The notes: generated from the sequence alone by a model not told the origin. DNA of 64,000 bases from Colimorpha_A sp900556615 (GCA_963598415.1 CAVBUH010000073.1:124001-188000), one strand, 5' to 3'. Counted from the first letter of the stretch, positions 49,198-58,767 are shown. A program made the numbers and translations.

Positions 49198-50694
49198 ATG
49201 AAAAAAAAGAGCTTGCTTGCGTTTATTCTGATATCGCTTGTTTTATTTTCCTCCTGCGGAATCATAACCATAAACAGGGGGACGGTCCAGACATCGGGAG
49301 AGAGCGATACAACCGATACCGATATATCCTTACCGACCTATGTGTCAAAGGATTATCCCACTGAAACCGAAACGGACGGGATGGAGATATCAAAGGATAA
49401 AATTGCATTGCTTCCCGATGCGGATTTGGACGGTAAATCGGTTTTTTTTGCTGTGGCAGAAGAGACGGGAAACATTTTTAACGAAGAAGCGGGTATATAT
49501 GCACAGTCGGTGCTGTACAGAAATCAACTCGTGAATGAAAAGTATAAAACAAAGCTTATCACACTGAAAAAAAGCGCGTCGGTGCTCTTTGATGAAGTCA
49601 AATCTGCCGATAAATCGGGAGATTATTTCGCTGATTTCGCGGTTATCCAATATGCGAAGATCGGAAGCTATTATGCGGGCGGTTATTTGCGGAATCTGAA
49701 ATCGTTGTCTTATGCTGAGCTTTCCGACGATTGTTATAATCAAAGCGCGATGGAACAGCTTACTCTCGGCGGATATACCGTTGGAGCGGTTGGTTATGCC
49801 ACAGAGCAAATTGAGCATTACTCTTGTCTCTATTTTAATAAAACGCTTGCCGAAAAGTATGACATATCGCTTGATTACGAAAGTATTTATTCCGGAGATT
49901 TTACCTGGGATGTTTTTCTTGAAATGCTGAAGCGTATTCCGGAAGAAACGGCGTCCTTTGTGAGCGAGATTGATAATGACGAACTGATAGCCGCATCCTT
50001 CTTTTCTTCCGGGCAGACCTATCTTTCTTCAGACAATGACGGAGAAGGGTTAGGTCTTTCATGCAGTACAGAGGCTTCTGCATCGCTTATTGCCTCTTTG
50101 AAGGAGCTTTTGGCTTTAAAGACCGACAGTATCAAAAAGGAAGTGCTGAGCGATGCGGAATCGGGAACCGAGACAGTAACGCAGGAGATTACTTTATCGG
50201 GAGCGGATGTATTTTTGGAAGGGGAGGCACTTTTCTGCTTCGGAAGTCTCGGAACGATGAACATACTGGAAAACTGCGGGTTTAAATGGGAGGCACTTCC
50301 GCTTCCGAAAATAAATGCGTCGGATAAATCATACAGTACGTCGGTTTCTTCCGATGCACCGATTATTACCGCGCTTGCGTCGGGAGAGAATATCGATACG
50401 ATAGGCTATGTCCTGAGAGCTCTGAATGTCGCTTCGTTCGGATATTTAAAATATGATTTTTACAGAAATGCAGAAAAAAATCTGATAACCGGTGTAAATA
50501 CCCTTGATATGATAGATTTTATATGCGAGAATCCGATATATGATCATGCGTCGATGTTCGGAGGCTCCTATAAGGCGTTAAGAGAGGGAACATATATGGC
50601 GTTTATTTCGGCTGCGGAGGGAAGCCGTAGCTTTGAGTACTATCTTTCCAAAAATGCTTCCGCACTTAATAAGTATTTGGCGTCACTGCGGTGA
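49198..50694 (+). CDS. Solute-binding-like lipoprotein, orphan paralogue
   Basis: 498 residues. Signal peptide MKKKSLLAFILISLVLFSSC with a lipobox and lipidated C20, then a Ser/Thr-rich linker. The mature protein resembles the solute-binding protein at 37217 in size and layout (DLDGKSVFFAVAEE, NEKYKTKLITL, DYFADFAVIQYAKIGSYYAGGYLRNLKSLSYAELSDDCYNQSAMEQLTLGGYTVGAVGYATEQIEHYSCLYFNKTLAEKYDI). No transporter membrane or ATPase gene is near. It sits between cysS and rpsO, and the start codon is 64 bp past a mini repeat. Confidence 0.78.
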   Translation: MKKKSLLAFILISLVLFSSCGIITINRGTVQTSGESDTTDTDISLPTYVSKDYPTETETDGMEISKDKIALLPDADLDGKSVFFAVAEETGNIFNEEAGIYAQSVLYRNQLVNEKYKTKLITLKKSASVLFDEVKSADKSGDYFADFAVIQYAKIGSYYAGGYLRNLKSLSYAELSDDCYNQSAMEQLTLGGYTVGAVGYATEQIEHYSCLYFNKTLAEKYDISLDYESIYSGDFTWDVFLEMLKRIPEETASFVSEIDNDELIAASFFSSGQTYLSSDNDGEGLGLSCSTEASASLIASLKELLALKTDSIKKEVLSDAESGTETVTQEITLSGADVFLEGEALFCFGSLGTMNILENCGFKWEALPLPKINASDKSYSTSVSSDAPIITALASGENIDTIGYVLRALNVASFGYLKYDFYRNAEKNLITGVNTLDMIDFICENPIYDHASMFGGSYKALREGTYMAFISAAEGSRSFEYYLSKNASALNKYLASLR

Positions 50695-50727
50695 ATTGTT
50701 AAATTTATATGAACAGGAACATTGCCG

Positions 50728-50756
50728 TTTACAAATGCGAAATTATGTGATATACT
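50728..50756 (+). promoter_or_regulatory. Promoter of rpsO
   Basis: TTTACA (50728-50733) and TATACT (50751-50756), 17-bp spacer. A GC-rich leader of about 100 nt follows before rpsO, where S15 autoregulation could act; no specific fold was identified. Confidence 0.6.
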
Positions 50757-50860
50757 GTTTAAGTATCGCGTTGTCCCGGCTTCCGGGGAAAGGGCTTTTG
50801 CCGATTCACCCGCCGGCTGCTGAGGCATACGCTTATAATAATTTATTGAGGTGAAAAAAC

Positions 50861-51124
50861 ATGACACCAGAAATCAAAAAGGGTATTATCGAAAAATATG
50901 CCACCCATGAGGGCGATACCGGTTCCCCTGAAGTGCAGATTGCGATTCTTACTTATAGAATCAATAATCTGACCGAACATCTTAAGTCCAATGATAAGGA
51001 TCATCACAGCCGCCGCGGACTTCTTAAAATGGTCGGACACAGAAGAAACCTGTTGGGTTATCTCATGAAAACGGATATCGAAAGATATCGTGCTATCATT
51101 GAAAAGCTCGGAATCAGAAAGTAA
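50861..51124 (+). CDS. rpsO: 30S ribosomal protein S15
   Basis: 87 residues, near the family length of 88-89. The family sequence is clear: HEGDTGSPEVQIAILTYRINNLTEHLKSNDKDHHSRRGLLKMVGHRRNLLGYLMKTDIERYRAIIEKLGIRK. S15 binds the 16S rRNA central-domain junction early in 30S assembly. The gene precedes pnp, as in most bacteria. A GC-rich imperfect hairpin follows the stop (51126-51166) and may attenuate read-through into pnp. Confidence 0.98.
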   Translation: MTPEIKKGIIEKYATHEGDTGSPEVQIAILTYRINNLTEHLKSNDKDHHSRRGLLKMVGHRRNLLGYLMKTDIERYRAIIEKLGIRK

Positions 51125-51422
51125 TACCGGGCGGGGTCAGGAGCATCAACAGCCCCACCGGCAGTTTTGAATTGCTCTTAAAGTGGGGAACTGAACCTTA
51201 ATGCGGTCCGGTTCCTCATTACTGCGTTTATAGCTTCGTAAGTATTTGCGGGGATTATATAATTTTTGGAAGGCGCTCTTTTTTGCGAGCGTTTTCCCCA
51301 CGTTTGCGGCGGAGGTCTAATTTCCCGCCGAAGAATGTACGGTTCAGATTTCTGAACGTATGGAAGGTCCTTTATGTCGCGGGTACATATCGGACAAGAT
51401 GTTTTTTGATGGAGGAAAAAGA

Positions 51423-53585
51423 ATGTTTGAAAATTACAAGGTATTTGAATACACAATGGCGGGAAGACCGCTGAAGATCGAAACGGGAAAGCTTGCCGGA
51501 CTCGCAAACGGCTCCTGTCTTGTCAGATACGGTGATACTGCTATTCTTGCAACGGCTACCGCAAGCGCAAAGCCTCGCGATGGAATCGATTTTCTGCCCC
51601 TTTCGGTAGATTTTGAGGAGAGACAGTATTCTGTAGGCAAAATTCCCGGAGGCTATTTCAGAAGAGAGGGAAAACCCTCCGAAAAGGCAATCCTTACCTC
51701 CCGTGTGATCGACCGTCCGATACGTCCCCTATTCCCGAAGGATCTTCGTAACGATGTGGCACTGAACCTGACGGTTATGTCGGTGGATAATGACTGTTCT
51801 CCTGAAATTTCGGCAATGATCGGAGCTTCTATTGCGCTTTCTATCTCGGATATTCCGTGGAACGGTCCGATTGCCGGTGTTTTCGTCGGACTCGTCGATG
51901 GGGAATATGTGATAAATCCTACCGCTGCACAGCGTGAAAAAAGTGTTCTTGAGCTTACTGTTGCCGGCTCTGCCGAAAAAGTCGTTATGATTGAGGCAGG
52001 AGCAAAGGAAGTTTCCGATGACGAGATGTTCAATGCTATTATGCTTGCTCATGAGGAGATAAAAAAGCTGGTTGCTTTTATCAACAACATTGTCAGAGAG
52101 ATCGGAAAACCGAAATTCAGCTATCCTTCCTGCGAATTCGACCACGATATGTTCGACAAAGTGTTCGATTTCTGCGAGAAAGACGTCATGTTTGCCCTTG
52201 ATACCGATGACAAAACGGTTCGCGACGAGAGAATGGTACCGATAAAGGATGCGATTGTTGAAAAATTTAGCGAGGAATATCCCGATATCGAAACAAGAAT
52301 GGAAGAGCTTGTATATAAAATTCAGAAAAAAATCGTGCGTCGCTGGCTTGTCAATGATAAGAAGCGTGTGGATGGCAGAAGAATGGATGAAATCCGTCCG
52401 CTTGATGCAGAGATTGATTTGCTTCCGAGAGCGCATGGGTCAGGGCTTTTTACAAGAGGACAGACGCAGGTACTGACGGTTGCGACGCTCGGAACGCTCG
52501 GAGATCAGCAGATGCTCGACGGTATCGATGAGGAAGAATCCAAGAGATATATGCACCACTATAATATGCCCGGTTACTCAACCGGTGAAGCAAAACCGGT
52601 GCGTTCTCCCGGAAGACGTGAAATCGGTCACGGTGCACTTGCAGAGCGTTCTCTCGTGCCGGTTCTTCCTTCTGTTGAGGAGTTCCCTTATGCTATTCGC
52701 TGCGTTTCCGAGGTGCTTTCCTCAAACGGTTCTACTTCTCAGGCTTCTGTCTGCGGTTCTACCCTTGCCCTCATGGCGGCAGGCGTGCCGATTAAAGCTC
52801 CGGTTGCCGGTATTTCCTGTGGTCTTATTACAGAGGATGATGGAAGCTGGACTACCATGATTGATATTCAGGGACTTGAGGATTTCTACGGAGATATGGA
52901 TTTTAAGGTGGCAGGTACTCACAAGGGTATTACCTCCATTCAGATGGATCTGAAAATTGACGGTCTTACTCCTGAAATCATTCGCGCTGCTCTCGAAACG
53001 ACTCATAAGGGACGCGATTATATTATTGATGAAGTTATCCTCAAGGCAATAGACAAGCCGAGAGATGAGGTATCAGAATATGCGCCCAAGATGATAAGTC
53101 TTAAGATAGATCCTGAGAAAATTGGTGATGTTATCGGACCTAAAGGTAAGGTGATTCAGAAAATTCAGGCTGAAACCGGAACAGAAATCAGCATTGAGGA
53201 TGATGGTTCTATCTTCATTGCCGCGGTAAAACGCGACGGCGGTCTTGCGGCTGAAGCTGCGATCAGAAATATTGTTTTTGAACCGGAAATCGGCGCGGTT
53301 TATGAGGGAACGGTTACCCGTGTGATTCCGATCGGTGCATTTGTTGAATTTGCCCCCGGAAAAGAAGGATTGGTTCATATTTCCAAACTTGCTCATACAA
53401 GAGTGGAAAAGGTCGAGGATGTTTGCAATGTCGGGGATAAGCTCGCCGTGAAATTCCTCGGTGTTGATGAGAAGGGCAGAATGAACCTCTCTCATAAGGA
53501 TACGATTCCGCGTCCTGAGGGAGCGGAAGAGACGGAGTCTATCGAACGTCCCCGCAGACCGTTCAGGCCGAGACGCGAGCACTGA
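51423..53585 (+). CDS. pnp: Polyribonucleotide nucleotidyltransferase (PNPase)
   Basis: 720 residues from ATG 51423 (GGAGG 7 bp upstream); the frame is open 21 codons earlier without support. Two RNase PH-like cores are present, the second with the catalytic stretch HYNMPGYSTGEAKPVRSPGRREIGHGALAERSLVPVLP and MDIQGLEDFYGDMDFKVAGT. KH (KIDPEKIGDVIGPKGKVIQKIQAETGTEISIEDDG) and S1 (GAVYEGTVTRVIPIGAFVEFAPGKEGLVHISKL) RNA-binding domains follow. It degrades mRNA 3' to 5' by phosphorolysis. It is downstream of rpsO and ends with a strong terminator. Confidence 0.98.
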   Translation: MFENYKVFEYTMAGRPLKIETGKLAGLANGSCLVRYGDTAILATATASAKPRDGIDFLPLSVDFEERQYSVGKIPGGYFRREGKPSEKAILTSRVIDRPIRPLFPKDLRNDVALNLTVMSVDNDCSPEISAMIGASIALSISDIPWNGPIAGVFVGLVDGEYVINPTAAQREKSVLELTVAGSAEKVVMIEAGAKEVSDDEMFNAIMLAHEEIKKLVAFINNIVREIGKPKFSYPSCEFDHDMFDKVFDFCEKDVMFALDTDDKTVRDERMVPIKDAIVEKFSEEYPDIETRMEELVYKIQKKIVRRWLVNDKKRVDGRRMDEIRPLDAEIDLLPRAHGSGLFTRGQTQVLTVATLGTLGDQQMLDGIDEEESKRYMHHYNMPGYSTGEAKPVRSPGRREIGHGALAERSLVPVLPSVEEFPYAIRCVSEVLSSNGSTSQASVCGSTLALMAAGVPIKAPVAGISCGLITEDDGSWTTMIDIQGLEDFYGDMDFKVAGTHKGITSIQMDLKIDGLTPEIIRAALETTHKGRDYIIDEVILKAIDKPRDEVSEYAPKMISLKIDPEKIGDVIGPKGKVIQKIQAETGTEISIEDDGSIFIAAVKRDGGLAAEAAIRNIVFEPEIGAVYEGTVTRVIPIGAFVEFAPGKEGLVHISKLAHTRVEKVEDVCNVGDKLAVKFLGVDEKGRMNLSHKDTIPRPEGAEETESIERPRRPFRPRREH

Positions 53586-53625
53586 AAAATAAAGAATAAT
53601 TGTTTTCCTACAAAGAATGCAAAAT

Positions 53626-53663
53626 AAAGATGCGAGTTGTATTTACAGCTCGCATCTTTATTT
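53626..53663 (+). terminator. Terminator of pnp
   Basis: An 11-bp stem AAAGATGCGAG (53626-53636) and CTCGCATCTTT (53649-53659), with additional pairing inside, followed by ATTT. Confidence 0.8.
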
Positions 53664-54073
53664 AATGTCTACTGAACAAGTCAAAAAAGCGGCTGCTATG
53701 AGGTATTCAGAGCATTTTTGACTTGTCTAAGTGCAAGGTTTTTAAGGCAATACTGCCGGGTGCACAGCTAACGCCTTTATTGCGCATTTGCTTGCATCTT
53801 TTCCGTCATACTTCACAAATTTCGTCGGCAGAGGAGTCACTCTTGCCTCCTCAATTTGTATTGTCTGACGAAAAATCCGGCGGCGCGACTGCACAATAAC
53901 CATTGTGCGGTATTGCCTTAAAAACCTTGCACTTAGGTGTTGCGTTTTCATGAAATCAGTAGTTCATCAAGGAATATCTGCCCCATATAAAAACATTATA
54001 TACTGCTGTTTTTATATGGGGTATGGCTTTGCCACGCCAATCATTCGCAAAGCGAATGATTCAGTAGACATTA
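53663..54073. repeat. Composite repeat element with TAATGTCTACTGA inverted ends
   Basis: Bounded by TAATGTCTACTGA (53663-53675) and TCAGTAGACATTA (54061-54073), a perfect 13-bp inverted pair. The left part is the GACAAGTCAAAAA-type unit also found at 2229-2296. A copy of the TTAAGGCAATACCG family is nested inside. The right part holds a hairpin around 53981-54026 (CCCCATATAAAAACA / TGTTTTTATATGGGG). Confidence 0.8.
53742..53921 (+). repeat. TTAAGGCAATACCG repeat family, full-length copy nested in another repeat
   Basis: Starts TTAAGGCAATACTGCCGGG and ends GTGCGGTATTGCCTTAA. It is flanked by CTAAGTGCAAGGTTT and AAACCTTGCACTTAG, so the combined inverted repeat spans 27 bp on each side. Confidence 0.9.
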
Positions 54074-54102
54074 TTTACAATTAGAAATTTTTGTGGTATA
54101 CT
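54074..54102 (+). promoter_or_regulatory. Promoter of the Bce-type regulator gene
   Basis: TTTACA (54074-54079) and TATACT (54097-54102) with a 17-bp spacer. The -35 box starts directly after the end of the composite repeat. Confidence 0.65.
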
Positions 54103-54146
54103 TTTTATAGCAATTTATTAACAGTTCCAATATGGGGAGAAAAGCT

Positions 54147-54821
54147 ATGTATCGTATACTGATAATTGAAGACGACCGTCAAATATCCTCAGCGCTAAAG
54201 CGCGGTCTTACCGCATGGGGATACGATGCCTGTGAGACCGAAGATTTCAGAGAAATAATAAATATTTTTTCTGAGTACTCACCTCATCTTGTTCTCCTTG
54301 ATGTGTCTCTTCCGTTTTATGACGGGTATTATTGGTGCAGGGAAATACGGAAAATATCAAGTGTGCCGGTGATATTCATATCTTCTGCATCGGATAATAT
54401 GAATATTGTTATGGCTATGAATATGGGCGGAGATGATTTTGTGGCAAAGCCCTTTGACATGAGTGTGCTTACAGCGAAAATTCAGGCTGTTCTCCGTCGC
54501 ACCTATGATTTTGGAGGACAGGCAATGTTTCCCGAACATCTGGGAGCAAGACTGGATACATCGGGGGCTTGCCTTATCTATGAAGGAAGAAAGATAGAAC
54601 TGACAAAGAACGAGTATAGGATTCTGCTTACACTTCTTCAGCGTAAGGGAAATATTGTCAGTAGAAGCACTCTTATGGAAAAGCTGTGGGAAACCGATTG
54701 TTACGTTGATGAGAATACTCTGACCGTAAATATGACAAGACTCAGAAAAAAGCTTGACGCTGAAGGGCTTCCTGATTTTATTGTCACCAAAAAAGGGCTT
54801 GGTTATCTTATTGAAAGGTGA
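54147..54821 (+). CDS. BceR-type response regulator
   Basis: 224 residues from ATG 54147 (GGGGAGAAAAGCT upstream). OmpR/PhoB family: receiver domain with acidic pocket DD near residue 8, the phospho-acceptor Asp in PHLVLLDVSLPFYDGY and the conserved Lys in DDFVAKPFDMSVL. The C-terminal winged helix reads KIELTKNEYRILLTLLQRKGNIVSRSTLMEKLW...VNMTRLRKKL. The next three genes give kinase, ATPase and permease, the full Bce-type module, so it likely activates the transporter genes when a cell-wall-active peptide is sensed. Confidence 0.93.
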   Translation: MYRILIIEDDRQISSALKRGLTAWGYDACETEDFREIINIFSEYSPHLVLLDVSLPFYDGYYWCREIRKISSVPVIFISSASDNMNIVMAMNMGGDDFVAKPFDMSVLTAKIQAVLRRTYDFGGQAMFPEHLGARLDTSGACLIYEGRKIELTKNEYRILLTLLQRKGNIVSRSTLMEKLWETDCYVDENTLTVNMTRLRKKLDAEGLPDFIVTKKGLGYLIER

Positions 54822-54828
54822 ACATCAG

Positions 54829-55812
54829 ATGTTTTTTAAGTATTTGAAACGGCGTGCGGGCGATATATTTCTGATTGGTGTTTTCAGCGTGATTTTTGCC
54901 GGAATATTCGCTTTGTTCGATTTAGAGTCGGCGGCAGTTGGATATGGAGCAATGCTTTGTGCGGCTGTTACAGCACTGTTCGTTTTTTTTGACTATCGAA
55001 GGTTCTCCGCATATTGCGGAAGGCTTGCTGTACTGAAAAATGAAATAACCCTTACTCTTGACAATTTGCCGGTTCCCCATGATCCGATCGGGAAAGAATA
55101 TACGGAGCTTATTAAAGAGCTTTTCAGCGAGCTTCGGCATGTTGCGGATATGAATGAAAACCGACGCAGAGAAACCGATGAATATTATACCGTTTGGGTA
55201 CATCAAATAAAAACCCCGATATCTGCCATGCGGCTTTTGCTGAGCGAGAGAGACGATGAAGAATCGAAAGAGCTTCTTGAAGAACTGTTTCGGATAGAAC
55301 AGTATGTGGAAATGGTTATGATAAGGCTTCGTCTTGGGTCTGACAGTACGGATTACGTCCTTAGGGAGTGCAATATAAATAAGATAACCAGAACGGCGGT
55401 GAGAAAGTTTGCACCGCAGTTTATAAGAAAAAAGCTTGGACTTCATTACAATGTTCCTGATTTGAAGGTTATAACCGATGAAAAGTGGCTGTCCTTTGTT
55501 ATTGAACAGTTGTTATCGAATTCACTTAAATATACTTCCTGCGGAACGATTTCGATCTATATGAGGGAGCCGCTGACGCTTGTGATAAGCGATACGGGCA
55601 TCGGAATCAGTTCGGAGGATCTGCCGCGGATATTTGAAAACGGCTATACGGGGCTGACAGGACGGCTTGACAAGAAGGCCTCCGGAATCGGGCTTTATTT
55701 GTGCCGAATGATCTGTGACCGTCTTGGTCACAGAATCTATGCGGAATCCGCAGTGGGAGAGGGAACGTCGGTTATGATATGTCTTGATTCTGTGAAAATA
55801 AAACCGGAATAG
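54829..55812 (+). CDS. BceS-type intramembrane-sensing histidine kinase
   Basis: 327 residues from ATG 54829. Two transmembrane helices near the N-terminus (about 12-31 and 36-55) with almost no extracytoplasmic loop, as in BceS-type kinases that read the state of their partner transporter. The phospho-acceptor is the His of YYTVWVHQIKTPISAMRLLLSE. The ATPase domain has the N box (QLLSNSLKYT), G1 (ISDTGIGISSEDLPRIFENGYTG) and G2 (ASGIGLYLCRMI). It follows the regulator gene by 7 bp. Confidence 0.93.
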   Translation: MFFKYLKRRAGDIFLIGVFSVIFAGIFALFDLESAAVGYGAMLCAAVTALFVFFDYRRFSAYCGRLAVLKNEITLTLDNLPVPHDPIGKEYTELIKELFSELRHVADMNENRRRETDEYYTVWVHQIKTPISAMRLLLSERDDEESKELLEELFRIEQYVEMVMIRLRLGSDSTDYVLRECNINKITRTAVRKFAPQFIRKKLGLHYNVPDLKVITDEKWLSFVIEQLLSNSLKYTSCGTISIYMREPLTLVISDTGIGISSEDLPRIFENGYTGLTGRLDKKASGIGLYLCRMICDRLGHRIYAESAVGEGTSVMICLDSVKIKPE

Positions 55813-55971
55813 CTGTTTCTTACTGAAGTGTAAGAATGAGAAGGGGAAATGTAAGCCAAAACTATGGCAGGACGTTTTCCCTTTCTGGTATAATTTATGC
55901 GTAAGAACAGGATCCATCAGTGCCGAGCTTATGGTGCGGTGGGGAAATTTTAGAAAGGAACGGTTATTCAT

Positions 55972-56736
55972 ATGAATGTTCTTGAAGTTAAAAATCTGAG
56001 AAAAGTATATACAACACGTTTTGGAGGGAGCCGCGTTACTGCTCTTGAGAATGTGAGCTTTGAGGTTCAGGAAGGTGAGTATGTGGCGATTATGGGAGAA
56101 TCGGGATCCGGAAAAACCACTTTACTCAATATAATTGCCTCTCTTGATAAGCCTACCTCCGGCAGTGCAGTTCTCGGAGGGATTGATCTTTGTAAAGTAA
56201 AGGATAAAGATATTGCGGTTTTTCGGAGAAATAACCTTGGTTTTGTTTTTCAGGATTTTAATTTGCTTGACTCTTTTTCTGTAAGAGATAATATTTTTCT
56301 TCCCCTTGTTCTCGCGGGCAAGAGTTATGCAGAGATGGAAAGACGCTTGACTCCGATTGCTTACGAGCTGGGAATCGGGGAGCTTCTTTCAAAATTTCCC
56401 TATGAGATATCGGGAGGGCAAAAGCAGAGGGCAGCGGTAGCACGAGCTTTGATTACCGAACCGAAAATTATTCTTGCCGACGAGCCTACGGGAGCGCTTG
56501 ACTCCCGTTCCTCTGACGAGCTTCTGCGCCTTTTTGCGGAGATCAATGAAAAGGGACAGACAATCCTGATGGTCACGCATTCTGCTAAGGCGGCAAGCCG
56601 AGCCGGACGTGTACTTTTTATCAAAGACGGGACAGTGTTTCATCAGCTTTACCGCGGCGACTGCAGCGATGAGGAAATGTATCAAAAAATTTCCGATACT
56701 TTGACGATCATTGCGACCGGAGGGCACGATAGATGA
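55972..56736 (+). CDS. BceA-type ABC transporter ATPase
   Basis: 254 residues of the MacB/BceA/LolD class. Walker A GESGSGKTTLLN (about 39-50), Q-loop in FVFQDFNLLDSFSVRDNI, signature YEISGGQKQRAAVARAL, Walker B IILADEPTGALD and switch histidine MVTHS. It powers the FtsX-like permease encoded next, with which it overlaps by 4 bp. A 160-bp gap with a TATAAT (55889-55894) separates it from the kinase gene, so the transporter pair probably has its own regulator-controlled promoter. Confidence 0.95.
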   Translation: MNVLEVKNLRKVYTTRFGGSRVTALENVSFEVQEGEYVAIMGESGSGKTTLLNIIASLDKPTSGSAVLGGIDLCKVKDKDIAVFRRNNLGFVFQDFNLLDSFSVRDNIFLPLVLAGKSYAEMERRLTPIAYELGIGELLSKFPYEISGGQKQRAAVARALITEPKIILADEPTGALDSRSSDELLRLFAEINEKGQTILMVTHSAKAASRAGRVLFIKDGTVFHQLYRGDCSDEEMYQKISDTLTIIATGGHDR

Positions 56737-58754
56737 AATCAGGACTTTATATACGCCTTGCGGCTGGAAACATAAGAAAAAACAGAAAAATATATCTGCC
56801 GTATATTTTGACATGCGTCTGTATGATAGCGATTTTCTATATTCTTGCTTTTCTTTCAAAGGATCCGGGAGTTGGTGAGATAAGAGGAGGGCGTACACTT
56901 GGAACGATTCTCGGCTTTGGTTATATTACAATAGCGATTTTCTCCTCTTTATTTCTTTTCTATACCAACAGTTTTATTGTGAAGCGCAGAAGAAAAGAGC
57001 TTGGTCTCTATAATGTTCTCGGAATGGGAAAGCGGCATATTGCAGCAGTTATGTTTTGTGAAAATGCTATGGTCGGTATGCTTGGACTGATATTGGGGCT
57101 TGGTTCGGGAATTCTTCTGTCAAAACTGTCGCAAATGTGTCTTTTCAAACTTATGGGAAGTGTTGCGCCGTTTGAGTTTTATGTTAATATTCCGGTTGGG
57201 GTGATAACTGTCGTGATCTATTCAGCGGTGTTTTTCCTTATTTATTTAAGTTCCCTGCGAAAACTCGGCACGGCAAGTCCAATAGAGCTTCTCCGTGAAA
57301 GTAGTGTCGGTGAAAAAGAGCCCAAGGGAAACTTTCTTATATCCTTCTTGGGATTGATATTAATTGGCATAGGGTATTATTTAGCGTTGACGATAAAAGA
57401 ACCAATCGAAGCGATGGCTTGGTTCTTTGTGGCGGTTATACTTGTTATCATCGGAACATATTGCTGCTTTATTTCGGGAAGTGTAACTTTTTTGCGATTG
57501 CTAAAAAAGAATAAGAAATATTATTATTCACCGAAGCATTTTACCTCTGTGTCGGGGATGACCTATAGAATGAAACGGAATGGAGCGGGGCTCGCTTCTA
57601 TCTGTATTCTTTCGACAATGGTTTTAGTTACGCTTTCTTCTGTTACTTGTTTGTATGTGGGAAAAACGGAGTCTTTACGCTCAATATATCCGAGACAGAT
57701 AATCTTGGGGCTCGATCACTCGGACGACATGACGGCTGATCTGATAAAAACCGTGATAGACGATACTATGAACGATTTTCAAGCGAAAATGGAAAAATAC
57801 AGAAGCTATCGCTATTTTTCAGGTTATGTGAGAGAAGAGAGTGGGAATATTGATTTTGACAGAGCAGGGGCATCCTCGCTGATTCGCATATTCGCGATAA
57901 CCTATGAGGATTATACAGACGGTCAGGGAAAAGCTCCGCTTAAGGATGGGGAAGCGTTGGTATTTTATGTGAATGGAGATACACCGGAAAAGATTACCTT
58001 TACCAATGGAAAAAGCTATAAGGTTACGGGAAACCCCGACGCGGAAAATTTCCTTTTATCGGGTTCCTATGAATCCAGCGGTATTTGGGTGGTATTACCC
58101 GGAGATGAGGACATTGACGGGCTTGTCAAAATGTATGCAGACATAAATTTTTCCGGTTCACCCGAAATGAGCTTTCCGAATTTTTATTTCGGATTTGATA
58201 TTGATGCTCCGCAGGATACAAGGCTGAATATTTATGATAAGCTATCCGAAAGACTGAGTGAAAATATGTCGAAAAGTGAATCGGTTACCTACTATTCTTA
58301 TTCCATGAGTGGTTCCGATATCAATGAGGCAGATTTCTTTGGAACATATTCAGGTTTATTTTTTATAGGTATTTTTCTGGGAGCTGCCTTTATTCTTGCT
58401 ACGATACTGATTATGTACTACAAGCAGGTTACCGAGGGGTATGAGGATCAGTCGCGTTTTGATATTATGCAGAAGGTTGGAATGACAAAGTCGGAGATTC
58501 GTTCTACGGTAAATTCTCAGGTAATAACGGTATTCTTTCTCCCACTGATAGCTTCCGGCGTGCATATGGCTTTTGCTTTTTCGATGATTAACAGAGTGCT
58601 GATACTGTTTAATCTGGATAATATCAAACTGTTTCTATTTACATCGGGTGCTGCATTCTTAATTTTTGCGGTATTTTATGTTATTGTTTATCTTGTTACG
58701 TCAAGGGCATATTTCGGAATTGTAAGCTCTGTCCCCGACAGGAGAATCGCGTGA
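56733..58754 (+). CDS. BceB-type ABC permease (FtsX-like)
   Basis: 673 residues, the BceB size class, with about 10 transmembrane helices. After one helix and a group of three comes FtsX-like sequence (RRRKELGLYNVLGMGKRHIAAVMFCENAMVGMLGLILGLGSGILLSKL). The large extracytoplasmic domain (about 310-520) lies between helices 7 and 8, the typical sensor loop of Bce permeases. A second FtsX-like group is at the end (DQSRFDIMQKVGMTKSEIRSTVNSQVITVFFLPLIASGVHMAF). It removes bacitracin- or lantibiotic-like peptides from their lipid target; the actual substrate is unknown. Confidence 0.93.
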   Translation: MKSGLYIRLAAGNIRKNRKIYLPYILTCVCMIAIFYILAFLSKDPGVGEIRGGRTLGTILGFGYITIAIFSSLFLFYTNSFIVKRRRKELGLYNVLGMGKRHIAAVMFCENAMVGMLGLILGLGSGILLSKLSQMCLFKLMGSVAPFEFYVNIPVGVITVVIYSAVFFLIYLSSLRKLGTASPIELLRESSVGEKEPKGNFLISFLGLILIGIGYYLALTIKEPIEAMAWFFVAVILVIIGTYCCFISGSVTFLRLLKKNKKYYYSPKHFTSVSGMTYRMKRNGAGLASICILSTMVLVTLSSVTCLYVGKTESLRSIYPRQIILGLDHSDDMTADLIKTVIDDTMNDFQAKMEKYRSYRYFSGYVREESGNIDFDRAGASSLIRIFAITYEDYTDGQGKAPLKDGEALVFYVNGDTPEKITFTNGKSYKVTGNPDAENFLLSGSYESSGIWVVLPGDEDIDGLVKMYADINFSGSPEMSFPNFYFGFDIDAPQDTRLNIYDKLSERLSENMSKSESVTYYSYSMSGSDINEADFFGTYSGLFFIGIFLGAAFILATILIMYYKQVTEGYEDQSRFDIMQKVGMTKSEIRSTVNSQVITVFFLPLIASGVHMAFAFSMINRVLILFNLDNIKLFLFTSGAAFLIFAVFYVIVYLVTSRAYFGIVSSVPDRRIA

Positions 58755-58767
58755 AAAAATATCTTTC

